A DNA stretch of 46,356 nt from Bacteroidota bacterium (GTDB lineage Bacteria > Bacteroidota > Bacteroidia > Bacteroidales > Lentimicrobiaceae): positions 1-46,356 of the forward strand of contig JAEZNO010000039.1 in the NCBI GenBank assembly GCA_023441805.1, in the 5' to 3' direction. A program made the translations under genes and the position numbers. Below, in pieces: positions 1 through 7,949 of the stretch; the stretch's first letter is position 1; each line of letters opens with the position of its first letter. The notes under the pieces were generated by a model, which worked only from the letters and a program-made list of their open reading frames with translations, was not told where the DNA came from and searched no databases.

Positions 1-57
1 AAAAAAAGCTGTTGAAAATGAGGATAACTCTGCGAGTTATCTCCCATTTCCAACAGC
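1..57 (-). terminator. Hairpin with A/T tract, probable terminator
   Basis: The arms GCTGTTG (8-14) and CAACAGC (51-57) are complementary, and inside them AAATG pairs with CATTT and ATAACTC with GAGTTAT around a TGC loop. Seven A residues at 1-7 become a U tract on the minus strand. This fits an intrinsic terminator for minus-strand transcription, or a bidirectional one serving a gene outside the window. It lies more than 500 bases below the hemW stop, so whether it ends the hemW transcript is uncertain. Confidence 0.55.
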
Positions 58-593
58 ATCATCATTAATGAAAAAAAAGTAATAATTTTAGTAAAAAATC
101 GGTCAACGTTATTTAGGCATTGACCCATTGGTACTCAGTACTCATAACCCGGAACTAGAACTCAGAACTCTACTTACCTCTAATGTCATGTCCCTTGCAA
201 ATGCAAGGTTTCTAACAACTTTGAACAACCTGGAACAACTTTGAAAAACGTAGAACTACTTCCTGCACGTTTTTCGTTAACCGCTGAACGTGTTCCATCT
301 CTTTCGTTGAAGCAATGTCTTAACAATATAGAAGCGTTTCCTAAGCGTTCTATAAAAACGCTTAGGAAACGCTTAAAAAACGCTTAGATAACGCTTCGAT
401 GAAGGAGATACTTGTAGCCGACGAATCAGAAGGCAAAAGACAACACTTCGACTTCATTTTCTATAATGTCACCCCTACGGGTTCTTGTATTGGATGGACT
501 AGTTGTCTTTCTATAATATAGAAAGCCCATTGCCTTTAGGAAAGGGGGCTGGGTGAGGTGCTGAATGCATTGAATGATATAGGTTTGGGGTGG
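58..593. repeat. Non-coding region dense in short repeats and dyads
   Basis: No coding frame is convincing here. The region holds GAACT-rich repeats (about 151-170), a CCTTGCA-AA-TGCAAGG dyad (193-208), a 10-bp-period array (214-259), an 18-bp inverted repeat embedded in 11-bp-spaced heptamers (332-396), two TTTCTATAAT boxes exactly 50 bp apart (458-467, 508-517), and a 19-bp palindrome (507-525). The density of dyads suggests an intergenic repeat element or a regulatory or structural site rather than a decayed gene. Confidence 0.6.
332..396. repeat. Inverted and direct heptamer array, 11-bp spacing
   Basis: AAGCGTTTCCTAAGCGTT (332-349) and its exact reverse complement (357-374) flank a 7-nt spacer. 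The heptamer AACGCTT starts at 357, 368, 379 and 390, and its complement AAGCGTT starts at 332 and 343. Within each orientation the spacing is exactly 11 bp, so sites in one orientation would lie on roughly the same face of the helix. This resembles an iteron or multi-site operator. No adjacent replication gene is visible, so the role is unknown. Confidence 0.7.
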
Positions 594-1718
594 TCAAGGC
601 TCAATTTGAAACAGATCCGATGCAATCCCGTCAGCCAGCAGCTTGCCTTCATCATTTAGTGTATAACGCGATTCGTCGCGGGTCATGTAGCGGCTCCATT
701 TTGTGGTTCTTGATTGGAAATAGGCTTCAGAGGCTTCGCCAAAACGGTCTTTGATTATGGCGCTATCGCATCCCCACATGGTTCGGAGGCCTGTCATGAC
801 ATACTCGTTGTATCTGTCAATTTCAGTCAGTTCTTCTGATTCGGAGGGTATAAGTCCCTGATTAAGGGCATTTAGGTATTCGGTAACTGATGACACATTC
901 CATTCGCGTTTATTGTCGTAATACGAATGGGCTGAGGGGCCGAAACCATAGTAATCAACTCCTTTCCAGTAAGAGACGTTGTGCTTTGCAAAATGACCGG
1001 GCTTACAGAAATTTGATATTTCGTAATGGAGATAGCCATGATTGCGCATAAACTCCATCAGTATCATGAACTGGTTTGCCGATTGCTGTTCATCAACCGA
1101 TTTTGCTTTACCCACGGCTATTTGCCTGAACAGTGGTGTTTTGGGCTCAACCGTTAATGCATAAGCTGAGAGGTGTGGCAACGAAAGTGATTGGAACAAC
1201 TGCAGATTTTCAATCCAATGGTTATCCGACAAAGTTGGAATGCCATAGATGAGATCAATGGTCAGATCGGGGAAGCCGAATTCACGGGCCAGTCTTATGC
1301 AATCGATGGCAGTTTCGGCTGAATGCACTCTGTTGAGATATTTGAGATCCTCGTCACGGAATGACTGGATTCCGATGCTTAATCTGTTGATCCCTATGCT
1401 TTTCCAGAATGAAAGATTGTCGGGGTTAATATCATCGGGATTGGCTTCGAGGGTAATTTCAGAACCCTCAGAGATTGAAAATTGTCGGTTTAACGTATCG
1501 AAGAGTTGTGAGAGCAGTCTTTTATCAAGCAAAGAGGGTGTTCCTCCACCAAGGTAGAGGGTTTCAACTGAGAGATTCTTTGAGGATGTCCTGATATCAA
1601 TTTCACGACAAATGGCTCCGATTATTTCGGGTGCACTCTTTCGTGATACTACCGAAAAGAAGTTACAGTAATTGCACTTCTGTCGGCAATATGGGATATG
1701 GATATAGACACCGGCCAT
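594..1718 (-). CDS. hemW: Radical SAM heme chaperone HemW
   Basis: This 374-residue protein is of the HemW (formerly HemN-like) family, which binds heme and a [4Fe-4S] cluster and helps deliver heme to target proteins. The radical-SAM cysteines are C11, C15 and C18 in the motif CRQKCNYCNF. The SAM-binding GGGTPS is at residues 57-62, followed by EANPDD (91-96) and the LSIGIQSF strand near 113-120. HemW proteins are often misannotated as oxygen-independent coproporphyrinogen oxidase. The C3-X2 spacing followed by NF and the length of about 375 residues favour HemW. It is the last gene of a four-gene minus-strand run, 16 bases after the lipid kinase gene, so it is probably cotranscribed. Confidence 0.93.
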   Translation of the reverse strand: MAGVYIHIPYCRQKCNYCNFFSVVSRKSAPEIIGAICREIDIRTSSKNLSVETLYLGGGTPSLLDKRLLSQLFDTLNRQFSISEGSEITLEANPDDINPDNLSFWKSIGINRLSIGIQSFRDEDLKYLNRVHSAETAIDCIRLAREFGFPDLTIDLIYGIPTLSDNHWIENLQLFQSLSLPHLSAYALTVEPKTPLFRQIAVGKAKSVDEQQSANQFMILMEFMRNHGYLHYEISNFCKPGHFAKHNVSYWKGVDYYGFGPSAHSYYDNKREWNVSSVTEYLNALNQGLIPSESEELTEIDRYNEYVMTGLRTMWGCDSAIIKDRFGEASEAYFQSRTTKWSRYMTRDESRYTLNDEGKLLADGIASDLFQIEP

Positions 1719-1734
1719 TTGACTCAGTTAACGG

Positions 1735-2667
1735 TTAATTAACGACTACGGTTATGCAACGGGGCATTATTTCGAAAGTCATAGGAGTATGACCCAGTGA
1801 TTCACCGTCAGTTTCAAGGTAAAGCCTCGGGTCGGCTTCCACTTTAACGATTCGGCCTCTGAATTGCTTAACCGGTTTAAGTTTAACGAATGAGCCGTCG
1901 TATAATTTTGCAACATTGCGAATAACAGTCATTCTACTCACTCTGGTTATTACTGTAATATCAAACAAACCGTCATCGGGAATTGCCCCTGGTGCCTGCA
2001 TCATTCCTCCACCATTGTACTGGCAAATGGCAACGCTCATTGTGAAGATTTCCTCATCAACGGGCTTATTATCGATGATTAATTTGGTATGAGAAGAGTG
2101 GTGAGCTATGAGGCTGGTAAACAGGTTTATGAGGTAGGAGAGCGGACCGCCTTTGCCCTGCAATTTTTGTTTGTTGGTTTTCTTAGCTACAAGTGCATCG
2201 AAACCAATACCGGCCATGTTGATGAAATACCTGCATAACTGCTTGTCGTCTTTATGGTAAGTCACGTTGCCGATATCCTGAAGGAGGGTTTTATTTCGTA
2301 CAATGACATCAATAGCCTCTTTATAATCAGCCGGTATATTGAAAGTTCTTCCCCAATCATTTCCTGTCCCAACGGGAATCATTGCAATCACAATTTCATG
2401 AGGGGCATAATGGTGCTGACGGAAGATACCATTTATCACTTCATTAAGAGTGCCATCGCCACCAACTACGAGGATCTTTCTGAACCCTGCCTCGATGTAT
2501 TTACGAGCAAGCTTAACGGCATGATTTGGTGCATCAGTGAATACCGATGTGAATTCCAAACCTGCTTCAGTAAGAAGTCGTGCAATTTCGAGCCAGTCTT
2601 TTTCACCTTTACGTCGACCTGCATTAGGGTTAACTATTACAAACCATTGCTTCCCGGTTTCACTCAT
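1735..2667 (-). CDS. Diacylglycerol kinase family lipid kinase (YegS/DgkB-like)
   Basis: The 310-residue protein has the DAGK catalytic domain: VNPNAG at 12-17, the nucleotide-binding GGDGTLNE at 69-76, and PVGTGNDWGR at about 98-107. The C-terminal beta domain carries the DDGLFD-type motif (PDDGLFDITV). Such cytosolic or membrane-associated enzymes phosphorylate diacylglycerol or related lipids, recycling lipid head-group by-products. It sits between a glycosyltransferase and hemW with gaps of 33 and 16 bases. The exact lipid substrate cannot be read from sequence. Bacterial DgkB, YegS and sphingosine-kinase-like proteins all share these motifs. Confidence 0.9.
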   Translation of the reverse strand: MSETGKQWFVIVNPNAGRRKGEKDWLEIARLLTEAGLEFTSVFTDAPNHAVKLARKYIEAGFRKILVVGGDGTLNEVINGIFRQHHYAPHEIVIAMIPVGTGNDWGRTFNIPADYKEAIDVIVRNKTLLQDIGNVTYHKDDKQLCRYFINMAGIGFDALVAKKTNKQKLQGKGGPLSYLINLFTSLIAHHSSHTKLIIDNKPVDEEIFTMSVAICQYNGGGMMQAPGAIPDDGLFDITVITRVSRMTVIRNVAKLYDGSFVKLKPVKQFRGRIVKVEADPRLYLETDGESLGHTPMTFEIMPRCITVVVN

Positions 2668-2700
2668 CAGGGTAATAAGTTAAGTTTCTTATAAAACCAT

Positions 2701-3501
2701 CTATTGGTTGCTATGATGTTCAGATTTTGTTTTATCGCCGGATATCTTGGTTTCTTTGTGCAATTGGCGCAATTTGGCATATTTCATGAATGTAGCGAAT
2801 GCTGAGATTCGGCAAATGATATACCCGTAATATCCATCCATAAAACCGGCTTTAAGGAAATAGTCGCGTATAAATTTAACAATCGGACTGAGGACAACTT
2901 TAAAGAGAGAGGCTTTTTGCCCAGCCTGGAATGCTTTTTTGGCAGCCAGGTCGGTGAAGTGGTTCGATTGGCTGACATGTTCGGCAATTGAGGCATATGA
3001 ATAGTGCAGGATGTCGCCTTTTAAGTGTTGAACAGGCGATCCGTTTTTAAGCTGAAGCGTTTCATGAACATGTGAACCGGTCCAGTAACCTGCATCGTTA
3101 TTGAATAATCTGATTTTAACATCGGGATACCAACCGCCATGGCGTATCCATTTTCCACAATAGTTGGTAAGACGGTTCATGCTGTAAACTGAGGATGTCT
3201 GGTTCTGAAGTACCAGCTTTATGCTTTCGCGGAGTTCATTCGAAAGGGCTTCATCCGCATCAAGCGATAGGATAAGAGGATTCTTTGCCAGAGAGTTGGC
3301 ATAGTTTTTAGTCTCGGCATATCCCATCCATTCATGAGTATAAAAGCGCACTCCAAATGATTTACAGATTGATTCAGTAAGGTCATCCGAACCGGAGTCC
3401 ACAACTATGATATCATCACTTAATCCGGCAATTGATCCAAGGCAACGTGCAATATTTCGTTCCTCGTTTAGGGTTATGATGACTACCGACAGTTTTGACA
3501 T
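2701..3501 (-). CDS. Family 2 glycosyltransferase, WaaE/KdtX-like
   Basis: This 266-residue protein has a GT-A fold. It opens with SVVIITLNEERNI (residues 5-17), has VVDSGSDD (33-40) for nucleotide-sugar binding, and a DADE metal-binding motif at 81-84. The middle carries the RHGGWYPD-type sequence typical of the WaaE/KdtX branch, which adds sugars to lipopolysaccharide core. A C-terminal hydrophobic stretch suggests membrane association. It lies between the MATE transporter (43-base gap) and the lipid kinase (33-base gap). A role in outer-membrane glycolipid synthesis is inferred from family. The donor and acceptor sugars are unknown. Confidence 0.87.
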   Translation of the reverse strand: MSKLSVVIITLNEERNIARCLGSIAGLSDDIIVVDSGSDDLTESICKSFGVRFYTHEWMGYAETKNYANSLAKNPLILSLDADEALSNELRESIKLVLQNQTSSVYSMNRLTNYCGKWIRHGGWYPDVKIRLFNNDAGYWTGSHVHETLQLKNGSPVQHLKGDILHYSYASIAEHVSQSNHFTDLAAKKAFQAGQKASLFKVVLSPIVKFIRDYFLKAGFMDGYYGYIICRISAFATFMKYAKLRQLHKETKISGDKTKSEHHSNQ

Positions 3502-3544
3502 AGTACAAATATAGCAATCTTATCGGGTTATGATGTTATTGGGC

Positions 3545-4909
3545 TTAAACTTTGGATACAACTGTATCGATACCCGGTTTTTTAGCTTTCCAGTAACCTG
3601 ATTTGATATAAAAATATGAGAGAGTGCCAATTATCAGGAAATACATTACTTCAACAGTCCAGACATAATGAACCGGGAAGACAAATTTAAGTGCAAAGAG
3701 ATAGGTAAAGATCAGATAGATGACAATAGTAATAACCTCAATAATAAGGGCAATTTCAGTACGTGCGGTTCCAGAAACAGCATTGAACATTATACTGGCT
3801 ATTGAACCTATTGCAAGGCCGGCCATTATCACATAAAGCACCGGTACCGTCTGGTCAATCAGCGAGGGATCGACTGTATAAACTGAGACTGCAAATCGTG
3901 GTGCAAGCGAGAGAATGATGATGATAAACAGGGTAATTCCAAAACTTAGTCCTGATATTTTCTTCACAACCGGCAGCACACGATCACTGTTTCCTTCACC
4001 AATCAAATTACTGACCAACGAATTGGCCGTAGAGCCAAATGACATGATAGGAATCAGGAAGACGATATAGATGCTTCGTATGATATTGGATATTGCAAGC
4101 GGACGTTCGCCCATCTTTTCTATGATCATGAAGAAAATGAACCATCCAGCAAGCGAAAGGAAGGTTTGCAGCATAATAAAAACCGAGATGTTGAATGTGT
4201 TTCTGATGACTTTCCAGTCGATATTACCAAACCTGAAGAGGTTGTACTTTTTCAGATCAACAACTTTAAGAGTATAAGTGAAGAAGAATATGGCTGAAAT
4301 GGCTTCAGCTATAGCAGACGCTAAGGCTGCACCCTTAATTCCCATCTGCGGGAAGCCGAAGTTGCCGAATATCATACAGTAATCAAGGAAGATATTTGAT
4401 CCTGCAAGAATTAGTGCATTGTAAGTGAGCACTCTTGTTTTGGTTGTACCGATATAGAATGCCCTGAGCAGTACATTCCCGAAGGCAAAGAAAATACCAT
4501 AAATCCTGTATTTCAGAAAATCGGTGCTTGCTTCAAAAATAGCAGGCGAGTGTATGAGTGTTTTCAACAGTAACGGTGCAAAAAAATAGATCAGCAGGAA
4601 GAGTATAGTACCCAATCCAAATAGAAAATAGATGCTATTATCGGTAATTGAGCCTATCAGATGGTAGTTTTTCTCACCATTACGTCGTGCAATGAGTATC
4701 TGCCCTCCGATGCTAAATCCAAAGCCAAGCATGAAAAGCGAGATATAGAAGAGACCGCCAATGGCTGATGCACCCAGTTCAACTTCACCTACTCTTCCCA
4801 AAAAAGCAGTATCTGTCACATTGACTGCATTTTGAGCTATAAGACTAAGAATTATGGGGTATGATATTTTCCAGATCCTGTTATAACCGGGAGTCTTGTT
4901 GTCATTCAT
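3545..4909 (-). CDS. MATE family efflux transporter
   Basis: A 454-residue inner-membrane protein with about twelve predicted membrane helices in two similar halves. It begins with the typical MATE pattern IWKISYPIILSLIAQNAVNVTDTAFLG, in which an N-terminal PxIxS/Q helix is followed by a DTxFLG turn. MATE proteins export cationic drugs or metabolites using a Na+ or H+ gradient. It is the first gene of the minus-strand run leading to hemW, and a terminator for the preceding operon lies just upstream (4942-4967). The substrate is unknown, and DinF/NorM-type subgroups cannot be separated by eye. Confidence 0.9.
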   Translation of the reverse strand: MNDNKTPGYNRIWKISYPIILSLIAQNAVNVTDTAFLGRVGEVELGASAIGGLFYISLFMLGFGFSIGGQILIARRNGEKNYHLIGSITDNSIYFLFGLGTILFLLIYFFAPLLLKTLIHSPAIFEASTDFLKYRIYGIFFAFGNVLLRAFYIGTTKTRVLTYNALILAGSNIFLDYCMIFGNFGFPQMGIKGAALASAIAEAISAIFFFTYTLKVVDLKKYNLFRFGNIDWKVIRNTFNISVFIMLQTFLSLAGWFIFFMIIEKMGERPLAISNIIRSIYIVFLIPIMSFGSTANSLVSNLIGEGNSDRVLPVVKKISGLSFGITLFIIIILSLAPRFAVSVYTVDPSLIDQTVPVLYVIMAGLAIGSIASIMFNAVSGTARTEIALIIEVITIVIYLIFTYLFALKFVFPVHYVWTVEVMYFLIIGTLSYFYIKSGYWKAKKPGIDTVVSKV

Positions 4910-4941
4910 TTTGCAAAGCTATGACTTAATATAACACGAAA

Positions 4942-4967
4942 GAGGCCACCCTGTTACAGATGGCCTC
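4942..4967 (-). terminator. Intrinsic terminator after YceI/porin operon
   Basis: GAGGCCA (4942-4948) pairs with TGGCCTC (4961-4967) around a 12-nt loop. On the minus strand the hairpin is followed by TTTCGTGTT. It lies 90 bases downstream of the second YceI-like gene and just before the MATE gene, so it probably separates the two minus-strand units. Confidence 0.75.
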
Positions 4968-5056
4968 GTTATCACTCAAACTCAATTCACCAATTAAATC
5001 AACTAAGCTTTTAATGAAAAGATCGGTGCAATTAAATGCACTGTGTCATTCCGGGC

Positions 5057-5665
5057 TTACATCAACTTAGGGTTAGCCTGGATAAACAGATCAAAATGTA
5101 TTGTTATCTCATCGCGTACTTTTATGAGTCCCAAAGCAGCAACCGGTGTTTCAATATCAAAGTCTGACATTTTGAGTTTTTTGTCTCCGATGAACCTGTA
5201 AACATTTCCACTTACCTTTTCCCAATGGATAATAAGCTGGTCAGCTTTACTGTTGCCATTGAGAGTGATAGCAACGTCGGCCATGAAACGTCCGTTGCCT
5301 GATTTCAGGATTTTGCTGTTATTGAGCGGGGTAGCACTTAAAAGTTCCACATCAATAGTAGGTGACTCATTTGCGTTAAGTGTTTTATAGAAGTCCTTAT
5401 TCAGGAGGGGGTTTGCGCAATCAAATGATTTAACATTAATCTTTAGTATGGCATTAGTAAATCTAACGTAATCCTTTTCGTCCTCTGTAATAATGTAGAT
5501 GTACCCGTTTGAAAGATTCTCACTGGTAGTACACTGGAAGTTATTTACATTGCTTGAACCCATTAATGTAAGTGAGCTGTTTTCCTTAATGGAGTAGCTA
5601 ATGCGGTTACTTGTAACGGGTGCAACAATATTCAGAAAGACGAGAAGAAACAGATTTAATAACAT
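5057..5665 (-). CDS. YceI-like lipocalin-fold protein, divergent
   Basis: This 202-residue protein begins with a hydrophobic signal-like segment (residues 1-19) and has YceI features: an early 'SSNVNNFQC' (where YceI proteins usually have 'TSNLHDW'), a central block ending in 'DVAITLNG', and a C-terminal 'GDKKLKMSDFDIETPVAALGLIKVRDEI'. YceI proteins are periplasmic beta-barrels that bind long hydrophobic molecules such as isoprenoids. It is the third gene of a YceI, barrel, YceI operon, 48 bases after the barrel gene. It shares the layout of the first YceI gene (7091-7693) but is clearly diverged, so it is probably an old paralogue. Confidence 0.8.
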   Translation of the reverse strand: MLLNLFLLVFLNIVAPVTSNRISYSIKENSSLTLMGSSNVNNFQCTTSENLSNGYIYIITEDEKDYVRFTNAILKINVKSFDCANPLLNKDFYKTLNANESPTIDVELLSATPLNNSKILKSGNGRFMADVAITLNGNSKADQLIIHWEKVSGNVYRFIGDKKLKMSDFDIETPVAALGLIKVRDEITIHFDLFIQANPKLM

Positions 5666-5713
5666 TGCCTTGTGGGTTTTATGGTTAACCTGAATTATCG
5701 GGTCAGCCGGTTA

Positions 5714-7072
5714 TTAGAAGGCTAAAGCAGCCTCAATCATCACACCGTCGAATTTTAGACCGTTCCTGTAGTCGTTAGCAGGAAAGTCGTTGTACTTCTG
5801 ATTAACATACTCAAGTTTCATGAGGATATTCTTTGTAGTGAACCATCCAAGTGAAATGGCAGTACGATCAATTGAGATATCATCAGCGAAACCTTGTAAT
5901 TGGCCTTTTACCGTGTTATAGCGAGCACCGACAAACACCTGTTCTCTTGGGAGGAAGCGATAAACGAGTTCGCCATCCAGTTGGGTGAACTTTCTGGTTT
6001 CAGGATCAGGATTAGCCTTTGTGCCACTCTCTGAACCACTGGCAAATTCAACTGCACCAAAGAATTCAAGTCCACCGAATTTTACAAACGGATTGATCAT
6101 CATTGAGGTAACATTACGTGTGAAATTAGGATTTAAACGACCTGAAGTAAAGTTAGTACCGGCAGCTGTAGCAGTATAAGCACCGCCTGAAACTGCTCCT
6201 GCAGGTTCAGCAACCAGATAATAGCGTGAACCTGAGCGGTCACCTGCATAAAGAGTATTACGGGTAGTACCGGGGTTGGTGTATAAACTACCTGTTAATC
6301 TGAATCGCAGGTCATCAGTTAATTGCTTATCAAAACCTGCTTTTGCGAGGATAGAAGGGTTCTTGCGAATAACTTCACCATCGGGGCCGATAGCTTCTTT
6401 AACATCACCATTGAGCAAACCACTGGTCAATCCTCCCATAAGGAAGAAACCGTCAGCAGGATAAACATATACCTCGGCACCAATTTCAGTTGCAAAAGCA
6501 TCTAATATTAAATTGCCTGCAAACGGATTATATAAGGTTAATCCATTGTCACTTCTGCGGAATTGCTGGTCACCATAATTAATTCCAAAGTGACCTACTT
6601 TAACGCTCATATATTTTGAGAACCATTCAGGATTACCGAACATCGGGAGTTTATCAATCTGAATATATCCGCCTTTAACCCAGAATTCGGAGTGGTGACG
6701 TGATGACATATAGTTTTCGAGAGTTAACCTGATACCATCTTCCAATTGAACATTTACAATGAGATTTGCTGTGGCTAGGTTAAAACCGGGAGCTAAAGGA
6801 TAAAGTTCATTTAAGTTATAAGCTGTCCCGCCAATGGTATCTCTGTTAGGAGTGGCAGTATTACTATGATTCAGACTCTGATATTGCTGTGTAAAAGCAC
6901 CGCCTATTTTAACTTTAAGTCCATCGAATGGAACTGTATCAAGTTTACCTGTCTCAAATTTATTCACACCTCTTTGATCAGCAGGGCGTGAGAAGTTAAT
7001 ATCCTGAGAGAAGCCGGCAAAAGTGGTAGCTGATAAAACAACAGCAAGTAAGGTTTTAATCGTTTTGTTCAT
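5714..7072 (-). CDS. Putative outer-membrane beta-barrel / porin
   Basis: A 452-residue protein with a clear signal peptide (MNKTIKTLLAVVLSATTFAGFSQ). The rest consists of alternating amphipathic strands rich in aromatic girdle residues, such as 'MSVKVGHFGINYGDQQFRRS' and 'LKFDGVMIEAALAF', ending in the terminal F typical of outer-membrane barrels. I do not recognise a specific named family. It most resembles the porins and putative phosphate- or anion-selective barrels of Bacteroidota. It lies 18 bases after one YceI-like gene and 48 before another, which suggests that barrel and periplasmic binders act together in moving or sensing a hydrophobic compound. Confidence 0.7.
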   Translation of the reverse strand: MNKTIKTLLAVVLSATTFAGFSQDINFSRPADQRGVNKFETGKLDTVPFDGLKVKIGGAFTQQYQSLNHSNTATPNRDTIGGTAYNLNELYPLAPGFNLATANLIVNVQLEDGIRLTLENYMSSRHHSEFWVKGGYIQIDKLPMFGNPEWFSKYMSVKVGHFGINYGDQQFRRSDNGLTLYNPFAGNLILDAFATEIGAEVYVYPADGFFLMGGLTSGLLNGDVKEAIGPDGEVIRKNPSILAKAGFDKQLTDDLRFRLTGSLYTNPGTTRNTLYAGDRSGSRYYLVAEPAGAVSGGAYTATAAGTNFTSGRLNPNFTRNVTSMMINPFVKFGGLEFFGAVEFASGSESGTKANPDPETRKFTQLDGELVYRFLPREQVFVGARYNTVKGQLQGFADDISIDRTAISLGWFTTKNILMKLEYVNQKYNDFPANDYRNGLKFDGVMIEAALAF

Positions 7073-7090
7073 ATATGTGTGTAGTTATAA

Positions 7091-7693
7091 TTATTGGTTA
7101 ATAGTCAGATTGTTAGAGTCACCGAGAACTACCTTGAATTGAAGGATAACTTCATCACCGGTAGTAAGTGTTCCAAGCATAGCAGTTGGAGGATCAACTT
7201 TATAGTCGGTCATTCTGAGTTTCTTTGTTCCGGTGAATTCAATATCACCGTTAGGCATAACTTTACCAAGAGCATCAATTGTTACTCTTTGTGAATTGCC
7301 TGCAATAGTTAGAATTCCGTTAGCTGTTACTTTATAAGTTCCTGATTTTTCAGTAACAGTACCACCGGTTGATTTGAAAGATATATATTGATTTTTATTT
7401 GCATTCAGTGCTTCAGCAATCTTTTTATCCATGATATTGCCTTTTGAACCTTTCAATGATTTGGCATCAACTTTCAGATCAACTGCATTTACTGCGGCAA
7501 TTTTTCCATCGTTAACAACTACATTGAAATTACCATTGGCCTTTTCTGCATTAGCTGTCCAGTCGTGCAGGTTTGAAGTTCCCTTTACAATGATTGAGTG
7601 GTTCTTTACCTGGTAAGCCTGCTGGGCGAAAACAGGAGCAGCAAACAGGAATCCTATGAGAATTACTACGAGATTAAGAGCTGTTCTTTTCAT
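7091..7693 (-). CDS. YceI-like periplasmic protein
   Basis: A 200-residue protein with signal peptide (MKRTALNLVVILIGFLFAAPVFAQ) followed by a YceI domain. The family hallmark 'GTSNLHDW' appears at about residues 38-45, the middle has 'LKVDAKSLKG...MDKKIAEAL', and the end has 'TGTKKLRMTDYKVDPPTAMLGTLTTGDEVILQF'. YceI proteins are lipocalin-like carriers of isoprenoid or fatty compounds. It is the first gene of the operon with the barrel and the second YceI protein. A candidate promoter and a 12-bp palindrome lie 45-80 bases upstream. Confidence 0.9.
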   Translation of the reverse strand: MKRTALNLVVILIGFLFAAPVFAQQAYQVKNHSIIVKGTSNLHDWTANAEKANGNFNVVVNDGKIAAVNAVDLKVDAKSLKGSKGNIMDKKIAEALNANKNQYISFKSTGGTVTEKSGTYKVTANGILTIAGNSQRVTIDALGKVMPNGDIEFTGTKKLRMTDYKVDPPTAMLGTLTTGDEVILQFKVVLGDSNNLTINQ

Positions 7694-7735
7694 TTTAATG
7701 TATTTTGGTTTGATTTATTAATTATCACAATACCA

Positions 7736-7771
7736 GGCAATTACCTGTATGTGGCCACATTAGTCAAAAAA
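7736..7771 (-). promoter_or_regulatory. Candidate promoter with internal palindromic operator
   Basis: Read on the minus strand, TTTTTTG (7771-7765) is followed after 21 bases by TAATTGCC (7743-7736), a partial match to the Bacteroidota -33 TTTG / -7 TAnnTTTG pattern. The perfect 12-bp palindrome ATGTGGCCACAT (7749-7760) sits between the two elements, where a repressor would block polymerase. The gene starts at 7693. The -7 match is imperfect. Confidence 0.35.
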
Positions 7772-7878
7772 CAGACCAAACTTGATAAAATTGTAAGATT
7801 ATATTCTCAACCCCTTGTTTATCAACCTAATAGATAACAACTGGTCTTTATGGTAAGTTTTTAGATGAAGATTTTATA

Positions 7879-7904
7879 GACGAAACTTCGTCGATTTCGA
7901 CGAA
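7879..7904. promoter_or_regulatory. Overlapping inverted repeats, possible activator site
   Basis: GACGAA (7879-7884), TTCGTC (7887-7892) and GACGAA (7899-7904) form two overlapping dyads. The second is TTCGTCGA-TT-TCGACGAA (7887-7904). The site is about 190 bases upstream of the first YceI gene and just past the end of the NtrC-type regulator gene. This is a typical enhancer distance for sigma-54 activators, but no good -24/-12 promoter was found between it and the gene. Confidence 0.4.
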
Positions 7905-7949
7905 ATACAGGCGATTTTTAACTGATGACTGATGTAATCTCTCATTGGG

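Noticed and set aside
7694..7878. Sigma-54 (-24/-12) promoter for the YceI operon
   Set aside because: No GG-N10-GC spacing was found on the minus strand. The closest (TGGTCTG...TTGA, around 7766-7780) lacks the essential GC at -12.
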